DNA from: a virus
Length of the DNA stretch: 28,370 nt
Virus record (IMG/VR): IMGVR_UViG_3300034072_000907
Location: 1 to 28,370 of that record
Strand: one strand, 5' to 3'
Shown piece by piece: positions 6,137 through 14,231 of the stretch. Both the position numbers and the translations under genes were made by a program. How positions within the stretch are numbered: position 1 is the stretch's first letter; the number at the start of each line of letters is the position of its first letter. The notes below the pieces were generated by a model. The model did not search any database. It had not been told where the DNA came from and saw nothing but the letters and a program-made list of their open reading frames with translations.

Positions 6137-6474
6137 CCGGCAGTTGGCTGGAATGGGCCATCATCATCTTTATCGTGTTCTCGATCGGCACCGTGGTGTG
6201 GCGCGGCGGCGCTGCCAATCCGGAAGGGACTGGCAAGCTGCGCACAACGGTGAACCAGTTGCGCGGTGACGTTTCCATCATTTCGCAGCGTGTCGGCCAC
6301 CTCGAAACGGAAGTGGCCGAGCTTAAGGATGAAGCTGCAACGGCCAAGGATATCCAGCGGATCGAGCAGCTGATCGACGAGCGCACCGCTGCACAGAAAG
6401 ACCTGATCGAGCGTCAGGCGCATCAGCTCGATCGGATCGAGCGGCTCATTCTTGCCAAGGGGTTAGGGCATTGA
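6133..6474 (+). CDS. Mu gp25-like membrane-anchored coiled-coil protein (DUF2730-like)
   Basis: A 113-aa protein with an N-terminal membrane helix (WLEWAIIIFIVFSIGTVVW) followed by a long coiled coil (QLRGDVSIISQRVGHLETEV, then AELKDEAATAKDIQRIEQL). This layout and the position before the gp26- and gp27-like genes match the DUF2730/Mu gp25 family. The function in Mu is unknown. The start overlaps the holin-like stop by four bases, and the stop overlaps the TTG start of the next gene. It could alternatively be a lysis accessory (antiholin-like) protein given its topology and neighbours. Confidence 0.65.
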   Translation: MTGSWLEWAIIIFIVFSIGTVVWRGGAANPEGTGKLRTTVNQLRGDVSIISQRVGHLETEVAELKDEAATAKDIQRIEQLIDERTAAQKDLIERQAHQLDRIERLILAKGLGH

Positions 6475-6764
6475 CCGACATCGTGACTGAAGACGCCCGC
6501 CTGTGGACGCTTCGTGAGCTTCAGAAGCAGGTTGACGGCCGGCTCAACGAGATTCTGATCCGCCGTGTGCTGGACACCAAGTACGGCATCAACCGCGATC
6601 GCGATTGGGTGGTGACACAACTGCGCAAGTTGGAGATGCTCGGGGTGATCGAGCTTATCCCGACCGGCACGGTGCTCGTGGCGAAGATTTCGCCGTTGGG
6701 CCGCAACTTCCTCGACGAGCAGATCGTAGTCGAAGGCATAACGCTGCCTTCCGAGGCGCGGTAA
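6471..6764 (+). CDS. Mu gp26-like winged-helix small protein
   Basis: A 97-aa protein with a winged-helix look: helices LWTLRELQKQVDGRLNEIL and RDWVVTQLRKLEMLGVIEL, then a beta hairpin (TGTVLVAKISPLGRNFLDEQ). It resembles the small Mu gp26/VpaChn25_0724-type phage proteins found just before the terminase genes. The start is TTG 6471, overlapping the upstream stop (TTGA). A DNA-binding role in packaging or late regulation is plausible but not shown by the sequence. Confidence 0.65.
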   Translation: MTDIVTEDARLWTLRELQKQVDGRLNEILIRRVLDTKYGINRDRDWVVTQLRKLEMLGVIELIPTGTVLVAKISPLGRNFLDEQIVVEGITLPSEAR

Positions 6765-6765
6765 C

Positions 6766-7359
6766 ATGAGTGGGGCGGAAGAAGCCGCCAAGAACCGGCG
6801 TGATGGCCGAGGCTGGCTCTCGTCGATCGACAAGCTGCCGGACGAGGCCGAAGGCGACGTGATCTGGGCGCTGGAGCAGCTGCGCGAGCGCAAGCTGCCA
6901 CAGAACACGATCCTGATGGAGTTCAACGAGCGGCTTGCCGACAAGGGCATCCCGCCGATCTCGAAATCGGCCTGGTCGCGCTATGCCGTGCGCAAGGCGA
7001 TCCAGTTTCGCAAGCTTGACGAAGTGCAGCGCATGTCGGGCGAGCTGGTGAACTCGCTGGGCACCGATGGTCCGGATCAGGTCACCGTGGCCGTGGCCGA
7101 GATGCTCAAGACGGCGATGTTCCAGCTGCTGGAAGGCGGCGAGGTTTCGACCAAGGGCATCATGGAACTGAGCCGCGCCCTGCAGTCGGCCGTCTCTGCG
7201 CAGAAGGGTTCGGACGAGTATCGCCGCCAGCTGGAAGCGCGCGTTCAGGCGCAGATGGTCAGTGCGGCCGACCGGGTTGAGGATGTTGGCCGCGAAGCTG
7301 GTCTCAGCTCCGAACGGATTGCGCAGCTGCGGCGTGAGTTTCTGGGCGTCAGGCAATGA
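6766..7359 (+). CDS. terminase small subunit-like protein, Mu gp27 family (DUF3486)
   Basis: A 197-aa protein of the DUF3486/Mu gp27 type. Early in the sequence it has WLSSIDKLPDEAEGDVIWAL, then a helix-turn-helix-like region (LPQNTILMEFNERLADKGIP, then ISKSAWSRYAVRKA), a central helical body and a C-terminal helix ending QLRREFLGVRQ. The family is thought to be the DNA-recognition (small) terminase subunit for headful packaging. The stop overlaps the start of the large terminase gene by four bases, in Mu order (gp27 then gp28). Confidence 0.8.
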   Translation: MSGAEEAAKNRRDGRGWLSSIDKLPDEAEGDVIWALEQLRERKLPQNTILMEFNERLADKGIPPISKSAWSRYAVRKAIQFRKLDEVQRMSGELVNSLGTDGPDQVTVAVAEMLKTAMFQLLEGGEVSTKGIMELSRALQSAVSAQKGSDEYRRQLEARVQAQMVSAADRVEDVGREAGLSSERIAQLRREFLGVRQ

Positions 7360-8990
7360 GCCAAGTCGCCGAGCCAGATACCCTGCCGACGGCAACGCAG
7401 GCACCGCCGCTTTCGCCGATCGACAATCTTGTGCCCGGCATGTTGCCGCCCGAAGGCTTCGACCCTTTGGCCGATGGCATCCTGATGGAGCACCAGAAAG
7501 AGTGGATTGCCGACCGATCCCCTCTGAAGGCCGGAGAAAAGGGGCGACGCTGCGGAATTACCTTTGCGGAAGCTCTGGACAGCACGTTGATCGCAGCAGC
7601 GGCGCGTAGTGCTGGCGGTGACAACACTTACTACGTTGGCGACACCAAGGATAAAGGCTTGGAGTTCGTGGCGACGTGTGCGCGGTTTGCTATCATGGTC
7701 GCGAAAGAAGTGCTGGCGGTTGGCGAGTTCCTGTTTGAGGACAAGCAGGAGGACGGCACCAGCAAGTACATCACCGGCTATCGCATCCGCTTTGCGTCGG
7801 GGTTCTCGATCGTCGGCCTATCCAGCAGCCCAGCTAACATCCGCGGTCTTCAGGGCCGTGTGATTATCGACGAGGCAGCGTTCCACCGCAATGTTGCCGC
7901 TGTTATCGATGCCTGCAACGCGCTGCTGATCTGGGGTGGCGTGATCAGGATCATCTCAACGCACAACGGTGCTTTGAATGCCTTCAACGAGCTGCTGAAG
8001 GAAACGCGCGCAGGCCAGTACGATTACTCGATTCACCGCATCACGTTCGACGATGCTGTGCGCAATGGGCTGTACGAGCGCGTCTGTTTGATGCGCGGAA
8101 CGGAAGCGACACCTGAAGGCAAAGCCGAATGGTATCGCAAAATCCGGCGTTCTTACGGCACCCGCGTGGAAGCGATGCGCGAGGAACTTGATGCGATCCC
8201 GCGTGAGGGTGAAGGCGTGCTTCTGCCGCTTGCATGGATCGAGGCCTGCAGCAGCGCAGAGTACAAGGTTTGTCGCTGGGAGCCGCCATACGAGAACTTC
8301 GTGCGGATGCCTGAAGCTGCCCGCTTTGGTGAGATGCAGCAATGGCTGGAAAAGCAAGTTGCACCGATCCTGCAGCGCTTCGCCAATCAGGGCCTGACCT
8401 GGTATGTCGGCGGTGACTTTGCCATGCGGCAGGACCGCAGCTCGTATCCGCTGGGCTATGTTGGCAATGACCTGAAGCGCCACGTGCCGCTAATCCTTGA
8501 AATGCGGCAATGCCCCTATGCCCAGCAAAAGCAGGCGCTCTTCTGGTTGATCCAGCAATGCCAGATGATGGGAAGCTTCGGCGGCGGCATCTTGGACGCT
8601 AACGGTAATGGCATGGTTCTGGCGCAGGAGACGTGCCAGAAGTTCGGCTTCGACAAGATCGTTGAGTTGATGCCATCCAGTTCCTGGCAGCGCGAAACTG
8701 GGCCACGCTTCCGCGCAGCCTTCGAAGACGGGACGATTTTGATTCCCGCCGATCTCGATACCCGCAACGATCTGCGCCAGCTCGTTATGTCAGGTGGCGT
8801 ACCGAAGCTGCCCAGCGATGTTCGCAATGAGGGCACGGACGGTGGGAAGCGGCATGGCGATAACGCCATCGGCCTTTGGAACTTTCACGCCGCGACCATG
8901 CGCGACACCGGAGCGCCATGGCGTCCGCTGATCGATGCACCGGGATCTACGCGACCACGCACTCTCGACGATGTCTGGATTTCCGCATGA
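7356..8990 (+). CDS. terminase large subunit, Mu gp28-like
   Basis: A 544-aa packaging motor. The N-terminal ATPase part has the region KAGEKGRRCGITFAEALDST, where the Walker A function in Mu-type terminases is a degenerate Arg/Gly segment, and Walker B RVIIDEAAF at about residues 169-177, with a motif III-like RIISTHNG near 198-205. The C-terminal nuclease domain begins at about 350 with YVGGDFAMRQDRSS (metal-binding Asp) and includes a second acidic strand, GGGILDANGNGM. It cuts concatemeric or integrated DNA and translocates it into proheads. The start overlaps the small terminase stop (ATGA), and the stop overlaps the portal start. Length is normal for the family. Confidence 0.85.
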   Translation: MSQVAEPDTLPTATQAPPLSPIDNLVPGMLPPEGFDPLADGILMEHQKEWIADRSPLKAGEKGRRCGITFAEALDSTLIAAAARSAGGDNTYYVGDTKDKGLEFVATCARFAIMVAKEVLAVGEFLFEDKQEDGTSKYITGYRIRFASGFSIVGLSSSPANIRGLQGRVIIDEAAFHRNVAAVIDACNALLIWGGVIRIISTHNGALNAFNELLKETRAGQYDYSIHRITFDDAVRNGLYERVCLMRGTEATPEGKAEWYRKIRRSYGTRVEAMREELDAIPREGEGVLLPLAWIEACSSAEYKVCRWEPPYENFVRMPEAARFGEMQQWLEKQVAPILQRFANQGLTWYVGGDFAMRQDRSSYPLGYVGNDLKRHVPLILEMRQCPYAQQKQALFWLIQQCQMMGSFGGGILDANGNGMVLAQETCQKFGFDKIVELMPSSSWQRETGPRFRAAFEDGTILIPADLDTRNDLRQLVMSGGVPKLPSDVRNEGTDGGKRHGDNAIGLWNFHAATMRDTGAPWRPLIDAPGSTRPRTLDDVWISA

Positions 8991-11110
8991 GCTGGCTTCA
9001 ATCCTTCAAATCCTTCGGCATGAAGGCGGCAGAGACCTGGCGCGAGATGCGCCATGGCGGGCGCGTGCCGTTCCTGTCGGGCCTGCTGCGCCGGACGCGC
9101 TTCGACTACCGCAAGGAAGTGGGCGATTGCCTCGATTCCTCGGTTGTGACCGCGCCTGCCATGTGGATCGGCCGCGCGCTGCCCGAGGCAGAGCTGGCGC
9201 TGAAACGCAAGGATGCCAAGGGCAACGTGACCGAGGTGGACAATCACCCGATGCTGGACCTGATCCAGACGCCCAACCCGTTCTATGGCGATATCGCGCT
9301 GTGGATGGCGACGATCGTGTCGTTCGTCATCACCGGCAATGCCTACTGGCTGATCATGCGCAACAGCTATGGCCAGCCTGCCGAGCTGTGGTTCGTGCCG
9401 AGCTGGAACATGGAGCCGTGCTGGCCGCAGGATGGCAGCGAGTTCATCCGGCACTACCACTACCGGCCAGGTGGCAGCAGCGGCGAGACGTTCCATATCC
9501 GACCCGAGGACGTGGTGCACTTCCGCTATGGCATCAACCCGCGCAATCCGCGCATGGGCCTTTCGCCGCTGGAAGGTGTGATCCGCGAGATCTTCATCGA
9601 TCTTGAAAGCAGCAACTTCGTTGCCAGCCTGCTGCGGAACATGGGCGTGCCGGGCGTGGTGATCAGCCCCAAGGCCGGGGCGATGCCGGCACCCGAGGAC
9701 GTGCAGGCGACCAAGACATGGTTTGCGCAAGCGTTCGGCGGCGACAACCGCGGCGGGCCACTGGTGATGGGCGCGCCGACGGACGTGTCCTCCTATGGCT
9801 TCAATCCGCAGCAGATGAACATGAGCGAAGGCCGTGACGTGGCCGAAGAGCGCGTCTGCGCCTGCCTTGGCATCCCGGCCGCAATCGTCGGCTTCGGCGC
9901 CGGTCTCCAGTCGACCAAGGTTGGCGCAACTATGGAAGAGCTGCGCAAGCTGGCCTGGAACAATGGCGTGCTGCCGATCGGGCGGATGCTGGCCGACGAA
10001 TTGAAGCGTTCGCTGCTGAGCCAGTTCACCGGATCGCAAGGCTTGCATGTCTGCTGGGATACGGACGATGTGCCGGCGCTGCAGGAAGACGAGGACAAAC
10101 GCTGCGACCGCGCCATCAAACAGTTCAAGGAAGGCCTGATCAGCCACCACCAGGCGCTGCGCATCGTGGGCGAGGAGCCGCTCTCAACGGCTGACTTCTA
10201 TCTGCGGCCGATATCGGTGAACGAAGTGCCGGTGGCCGAGGTCGGCATTCGCGTTGAACCGCAGTCCACGCTGCCGCTGCTTATGCCGCCCAAGGGTGCG
10301 AAGGCGCAGGCGACGGACGCGGCCTACAAGAAGGGCTATGCCTGGGCACTGCTGTTGCAGCGGCAGTCGACCGGCCTGCAAGCCAGCGCTGAGAAGTCTC
10401 TCAGCCGCTTCTTTGTCGGCCTTGGCATGCGCGCCCGCCACGAGGCGATGCCGTTCCTGGAGCGCGATCCGACCATTGCGGGCAAGGAGGCCGAGAAGGG
10501 TGAGAAGTCCGACGAGCTGCTGGCGCAACTGATCCTGGACAAGCTGGGCATTGCGCAGTTCCAGGCCGATCTGCGCCATATCTACGAGGCGCACTACCTG
10601 GAGGTGGCCAAGGCGACCAATGCCGCAGTTGAGAACGCCGGCATTGGCGTGAACCTCTCCCTTGGCGTGAACCTGTCCGACGTGGTTGCTCAGTCTATTC
10701 TGGCGGCGGGCGGCAAGCGCGTCGGCCTAGTCGACCTTGAAGGGCAGACGCGTGATGCGCTGTTCCAGTCGCTGGCGCAAGGCCGCGCCGAGGGCGAAGG
10801 GCCGATCAAGCTGGCGATGCGCATCTCGGACCTGGTCGAGGCCGGGCCGAGCACTTCGCCGCTGCTTCGTGCCCGCCGGATCGCACGGACGGAAACCGCC
10901 TATGCCCAGAACGTGGCGACGATCGAGCGCGCCCGCGAGGCGGGTTTTGGCACCCTGATCATCTATGACGGGCTGCTGGGGCCGGGCCGATCATCCGAGG
11001 AGCACATGGCGCGGAACGGTTCGATCGTCTCGATCGAGCAGGCATTGATCATGGCCGACGAAGAGCATCCCAACGGGACGCTGAGCTTCGCGCCGAATTT
11101 CGAGGAGTGA
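8987..11110 (+). CDS. portal protein fused to MuF-like head-morphogenesis domain
   Basis: A 707-aa protein. The first part, about residues 40-400, is an HK97-type portal (DSSVVTAPAMWIGRALPEAE, then VDNHPMLDLIQTPNPF, GNAYWLIMR, and PRMGLSPLEGVIREI): the ring through which DNA enters the capsid and to which the tail docks. The C-terminal part, about 440-707, is helical and ends with LRARRIARTETAYAQNVATI and ERAREAGFGT, a pattern of the phage Mu F/SPP1 gp7 minor head protein family. Mu keeps portal and F as separate genes; here they form one ORF with no internal stop. ATG 8987 overlaps the terminase stop (ATGA); longer upstream starts would overlap the terminase by more than 100 bases. The MuF part looks short and divergent. 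Confidence 0.85.
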   Translation: MSWLQSFKSFGMKAAETWREMRHGGRVPFLSGLLRRTRFDYRKEVGDCLDSSVVTAPAMWIGRALPEAELALKRKDAKGNVTEVDNHPMLDLIQTPNPFYGDIALWMATIVSFVITGNAYWLIMRNSYGQPAELWFVPSWNMEPCWPQDGSEFIRHYHYRPGGSSGETFHIRPEDVVHFRYGINPRNPRMGLSPLEGVIREIFIDLESSNFVASLLRNMGVPGVVISPKAGAMPAPEDVQATKTWFAQAFGGDNRGGPLVMGAPTDVSSYGFNPQQMNMSEGRDVAEERVCACLGIPAAIVGFGAGLQSTKVGATMEELRKLAWNNGVLPIGRMLADELKRSLLSQFTGSQGLHVCWDTDDVPALQEDEDKRCDRAIKQFKEGLISHHQALRIVGEEPLSTADFYLRPISVNEVPVAEVGIRVEPQSTLPLLMPPKGAKAQATDAAYKKGYAWALLLQRQSTGLQASAEKSLSRFFVGLGMRARHEAMPFLERDPTIAGKEAEKGEKSDELLAQLILDKLGIAQFQADLRHIYEAHYLEVAKATNAAVENAGIGVNLSLGVNLSDVVAQSILAAGGKRVGLVDLEGQTRDALFQSLAQGRAEGEGPIKLAMRISDLVEAGPSTSPLLRARRIARTETAYAQNVATIERAREAGFGTLIIYDGLLGPGRSSEEHMARNGSIVSIEQALIMADEEHPNGTLSFAPNFEE

Positions 11111-11115
11111 GCATC

Positions 11116-11826
11116 ATGAAGATCAAGGGCATGACGATCGAGAAGATGGACGAGGCCGGAACCGGCCGCGCCCGCATTGCCCAGCTTTCCGCCGTGGACA
11201 GCGACGGCGACACTTATGCACCCGGCGCTTTCAGCTGGGGCCAGGGCGGCGGCCAGTGGGTCAACATGATCCCGGCGCACGATCGGCGAGCCATGCCGTT
11301 CGGCAAGGCCTGGCTGCACGAGGAAGGCGACTGGTGCATCGCAGACCTGTACCTCAACCTCGACACGCAGGCCGGGAAGGACTGGCACGCCACGCTGAAG
11401 TTCGATCTGGCCAAGGGCCTGCCGGTGCAGGAATGGTCCTATGGCTACCAGGTGCTCGATGCTGTCCAGGAGCAGCGCGACGGAAAGTACGTGCAGATCC
11501 TGAAGAAGCTGGATGTCGACGAGATCTCGCCCGTGCTGCGCGGGGCTGGTGTCGGCACGGGAACGCTGTCGATGAAGTCGGCCGAATTGAAGGCGGCGAA
11601 GTTCGCGCCGTTGATCGGCAGTCTTGCCGAGATGGCGGTGGCGATCGGCGACGATCCGGCGGCGCTTTCCGCCACGGGCCTCAAGCAGCTGGGCGAGATC
11701 CACGGCGCGATCACGCTGGTGTTGCAGAAGGCATCTGGCACACCCGATGAGGCCGATGCACGGATCGCCGATCAGGCGCTTGCCGGGTACATGCACCAGC
11801 TCTCACGCAAGCACCTGAAGGTCTGA
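11116..11826 (+). CDS. prohead maturation protease, HK97 (S78) type
   Basis: A 236-aa serine protease that processes the capsid N-terminus and itself during head maturation. Family landmarks are DSDGDTYAPGAF, the expected catalytic His (H55 in MIPAHDRRAMPFGK), the expected catalytic Ser (S108 in VQEWSYGYQV) and the acidic residue of VDEISPVLRG (E136). The C-terminal 80 residues are helical and scaffold-like. ATG 11116 is chosen because AGGAG (11103-11107) lies eight bases upstream, rather than GTG 11107, which overlaps the portal stop. It is the last gene before a 349-base non-coding stretch. Confidence 0.85.
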   Translation: MKIKGMTIEKMDEAGTGRARIAQLSAVDSDGDTYAPGAFSWGQGGGQWVNMIPAHDRRAMPFGKAWLHEEGDWCIADLYLNLDTQAGKDWHATLKFDLAKGLPVQEWSYGYQVLDAVQEQRDGKYVQILKKLDVDEISPVLRGAGVGTGTLSMKSAELKAAKFAPLIGSLAEMAVAIGDDPAALSATGLKQLGEIHGAITLVLQKASGTPDEADARIADQALAGYMHQLSRKHLKV

Positions 11827-11845
11827 ATTGGACCCATGCTGATTT

Positions 11846-11878
11846 GCCACCAGCGCGCTACAGGAGCGCGTTGGTGGC
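11846..11878 (+). terminator. terminator-like hairpin after the protease gene
   Basis: Arms of 14 bases (GCCACCAGCGCGCT at 11846-11859 and its near-complement at 11865-11878) pair with a single G-U wobble around a five-base loop. It begins 20 bases after the protease stop. No T-run follows, so termination may be partial or need Rho. Its position upstream of the second late operator fits the end of the lysis/packaging transcript. Confidence 0.6.
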
Positions 11879-12088
11879 CCTGTCCCCGGCAAAAGCGCCG
11901 CACCTGCCTTCTTAGGCCTTCTTAAACCGCGAAATGGGGCAATTGGTTGCCCACTCTCGGCAACGATCTGCACCTGTTGGCGGTGCAAGGTTGTCAGAAG
12001 CCGGTTTGATCGTTTAGACCCGCCTTCGGTGGCAGGCGATGCCCCGATCCACATCGCCTTCCACTTCACCCACATTCTAGCGCGCCGC

Positions 12089-12109
12089 CACGGACAGGTG
12101 TCCGGGGCG
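12089..12109 (+). promoter_or_regulatory. putative late operator/promoter element, copy 2 (head operon)
   Basis: Second identical copy of the 21-bp repeat, with dyad CGGACA-GG-TGTCCG at 12091-12104, 66 bases before the major capsid ATG. It lies in non-coding sequence, so coding constraint does not explain its conservation. It probably drives the capsid and head-tail operon under control of the Mor/C-like protein. It shares one further base upstream (C) with copy 3. Confidence 0.7.
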
Positions 12110-12136
12110 AAGGCGCGCGCAAGCTCCTGCCACATG

Positions 12137-12159
12137 GCCCGAGATTTTTGGTCTCAGGC
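12137..12159 (+). promoter_or_regulatory. leader hairpin before the capsid ribosome binding site
   Basis: GCC-x-GAGA and TCTC-x-GGC pair around a TTTTTGG loop with one internal mismatch, ending a few bases before the GAGGAG ribosome binding site (12162-12167) of the capsid gene. It may stabilise the very abundant capsid mRNA or expose its ribosome binding site. The pairing is seen; the role is inferred. Confidence 0.4.
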
Positions 12160-12175
12160 TTGAGGAGCGACGGGT

Positions 12176-13492
12176 ATGTCCGAACTGAATTTGACGCAGC
12201 TGCGCGAGAAGGCGGCTGCAAAGCAGGATGAGCTTGGCAAGGTGTTTGCCGAAGCGCTGATCAGCGATGGCGGCGAGAAGAAGTACGACTTCAACCGCGT
12301 CACCGTCTTGGGCCCGGACGTGAAGGGTTCGATTGCTGTGGCCGAAAAGGTCGAGCAGCTGAACAACGAGCTCAACGACATTTGCGCGAAGGCTGAGACG
12401 CTTGAGGCTGCCGAAAAGGCAGCGGCGCAGCATGCCGAGCGGTCCAGGGCTGTTCGCGGTTTCCCGTTCCCGGGCGGCAAGGGCAACCACCCCAACGAGC
12501 AGGCGCGCATCAAGTCGCTGGGTGAGCTGATCGCCGAAAACGAGCAGTACAAGGCCTATGCCGCGCGCGGTGCGGTCGGCGGGCTCGATCTCGGTTTTGG
12601 CGAACTGCTGCTTTCCGACATGCTGGCCAAGGGCGAGCAGTTCGCCACGCTTGGCAGCAAGACGCTGATGACGACTTCGGCGGGCTTTGCCCCGGAAAGC
12701 ATCCGCCTTCCCGGTTATACCGAGGCGGTCACCCGCCCGATCCAGCTGCTCGACATCATTCCCATGTTCCCGACCACGCAGGCGGCGATCAAGTACATGG
12801 AAGAAACCACCCGCACCCATGCGGCTGCGGAAACGGCCGAGGGCGGCAGCTATGCCGAGAGCACGTTCGCTTTCACAGAGCGCACGAGTTCGGTGGCCAA
12901 GATCACCGACAGCGTGCCGGTGACCGACGAGCAGCTTGAAGACGTGGCGATGATGCAGGGCTACCTCAACAGCCGCCTGACCTTCGGTGTGCGTCAGCGG
13001 CTCGACCGTCAGGTGTTGATCGGCGACGGTTCTTCGCCGAACCTGCGCGGGCTGAAGAACGTGAGCGGCATCCAGACCCAGGCCAAGGGCGCCGATCCGG
13101 TTCCCGATGCCTTCTTCAAGGCGATGACCAAGGTTCGCGTCACCGGCCGTGCCGTGCCGACGCACCACGTGATGCACCCGACCGATTGGCAGGGCGTGCG
13201 CCTGCTGCGCACGGCTGACGGCATCTACATCTGGGGTTCGCCGGCTGAAACCGGGCCGGAGCGTCTGTGGGGCCTGCCGGTGGTGCAGAACGATGCCGAC
13301 AGCGCCGGCACGGGCTACACCGGTTCGTTCCAGCCTGCCTGGTGCTCGCTGTTCGAAAAGCGCGGCGTCGATGTGCAGGTTGGCTACGTCGGCTCGCAGT
13401 TCACCGAAGGCAAGCGCACGGTCCGCGCCGATGCCCGCGCCGCGATGGTGTGGATGCGCCCGGCCGCGTTCTGCTCGGTCACCGGTCTCTAA
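12176..13492 (+). CDS. major capsid protein, HK97 fold
   Basis: A 438-aa capsid protein. The first 110 or so residues form a coiled-coil, charged delta domain (LTQLREKAAAKQDELGKVFA and VEQLNNELNDICAKAETLEA) expected to act as internal scaffold and to be removed by the upstream protease. The mature part has HK97-family features: LMTTSAGFAPESIRLPGYTE, EETTRTHAAAETAEGGSYAE, SVPVTDEQLEDVAMMQGYLN and a C-terminal P-domain ending TVRADARAAMVWMRPAAFCS. The start has a good ribosome binding site (GAGGAG, 12162-12167). It is the first gene after late operator copy 2, consistent with its own strong promoter. Confidence 0.92.
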   Translation: MSELNLTQLREKAAAKQDELGKVFAEALISDGGEKKYDFNRVTVLGPDVKGSIAVAEKVEQLNNELNDICAKAETLEAAEKAAAQHAERSRAVRGFPFPGGKGNHPNEQARIKSLGELIAENEQYKAYAARGAVGGLDLGFGELLLSDMLAKGEQFATLGSKTLMTTSAGFAPESIRLPGYTEAVTRPIQLLDIIPMFPTTQAAIKYMEETTRTHAAAETAEGGSYAESTFAFTERTSSVAKITDSVPVTDEQLEDVAMMQGYLNSRLTFGVRQRLDRQVLIGDGSSPNLRGLKNVSGIQTQAKGADPVPDAFFKAMTKVRVTGRAVPTHHVMHPTDWQGVRLLRTADGIYIWGSPAETGPERLWGLPVVQNDADSAGTGYTGSFQPAWCSLFEKRGVDVQVGYVGSQFTEGKRTVRADARAAMVWMRPAAFCSVTGL

Positions 13493-13665
13493 GCCGGAAT
13501 TGAATGCAGGCCCAAAGGGGCGTGGCTGACATCCGGGTCGGCGCGCCTCTGGCCAGGCCATGAGTGGGCGGATCGGCGGGTGCTGCGGGAGCAGCTCCTG
13601 CTTGATCCAGGGCCGCTCGCCCGCCGCCGGATAGAGCGGGCAAACTCTTCAGAAGGATTGGTCCG
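13493..13665 (+). other. intergenic region with inverted repeats after the capsid gene
   Basis: A 173-base gap. GGCGGG (13575-13580) can pair with CCCGCC (13620-13625), enclosing a smaller stem of GCGGGA (13585-13590) with TCCTGC (13596-13601). No T-run follows. It may be a partial terminator or an mRNA-stabilising structure that sets the capsid level relative to the downstream genes. AAGGA at 13653-13657 is the ribosome binding site of the next gene. Confidence 0.35.
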
Positions 13666-14214
13666 ATGGGCAAGATGGGTGGCGCGGGTTCGCGCATCAT
13701 TTCGGTGGCGCTGGGGGCAGCACTGCTTGGCGTCAATTCTCGCGTGCTTGGCGACACGGCGATGGCCGACGGGGAAACGACGGAAGTCACCAGCTTCGCC
13801 GCGCAGCCGGACGTGCCGCGCAACCTGACAGTGACCGGCAACGGTGCAGCGGTGGCAGGCGATGTGGTCATCGTTGGCACCAATGCCGGTGGCGAGACGA
13901 TCACGGAGACGATTGTCGCTGCCGGTGCCGCCACCGTGGTTGGCAACAAGGCGTTCAAGACGGTCACCTCGATCACGCTACCGGCTTACGTCTCGGCGGG
14001 AACCGAGCGCATCCGTGCGGGCACCGGGGCCAAACTTGGCCTGCTGCACAAGCTATCGCGCAACAGCGTGGTCGCCGCCTTCCTAGCGAACGTGCGCGAG
14101 ACCACCGCGCCGACGGTCGCGTTCTCGGCCAGCGCGCTGGAGAGCAACACCATCACTCTCAACTCTGCGCTCAATGGGACGGCGGTGATCGTCGACCTGT
14201 ACGAGACGCTCTGA
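13666..14214 (+). CDS. putative capsid decoration/cement protein
   Basis: A 182-aa beta-rich protein with many Val/Thr/Gly strands (NLTVTGNGAAVAGDVVIVG, GETITETIVAAGAATVVGNK, AFKTVTSITLPAYV). The N-terminus is slightly hydrophobic (IISVALGAALLGVNS) but lacks a convincing signal cleavage site. Position directly after the major capsid gene, its own ribosome binding site and the beta-rich composition suggest a head decoration or stabilisation protein. Family identity is not certain; a minor head or connector-associated protein is the alternative. Confidence 0.6.
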   Translation: MGKMGGAGSRIISVALGAALLGVNSRVLGDTAMADGETTEVTSFAAQPDVPRNLTVTGNGAAVAGDVVIVGTNAGGETITETIVAAGAATVVGNKAFKTVTSITLPAYVSAGTERIRAGTGAKLGLLHKLSRNSVVAAFLANVRETTAPTVAFSASALESNTITLNSALNGTAVIVDLYETL

Positions 14215-14231
14215 CCGAAAGGCACCCTGAC

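Larger units (their letters stand above)
11827..12175 (+). other. non-coding, hairpin-rich stretch between protease and capsid genes
   Basis: The longest gene-free stretch in the window (349 bases). In order it holds a 14-bp terminator-like stem (11846-11878), a perfect 6-bp stem with TTGG loop (11937-11952), a 6-bp stem TGCACC/GGTGCA (11969-11987) flanked by CAAC/GTTG, the second 21-bp late operator (12089-12109), and a leader hairpin (12137-12159) before the capsid ribosome binding site. A minus-strand ORF spans most of it but has no recognisable product. No tRNA or known RNA family is recognised. Confidence 0.6.

Noticed and set aside
8876-8986. Upstream in-frame start for the portal gene
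   Set aside because: It would overlap the terminase gene by 115 bases; ATG 8987 gives the four-base overlap seen throughout the window.
11803-12135. A 110-aa minus-strand ORF in the non-coding stretch before the capsid gene
   Set aside because: No domain, no convincing ribosome binding site, and it runs through the late operator and the terminator-like stem; kept only as a mention.
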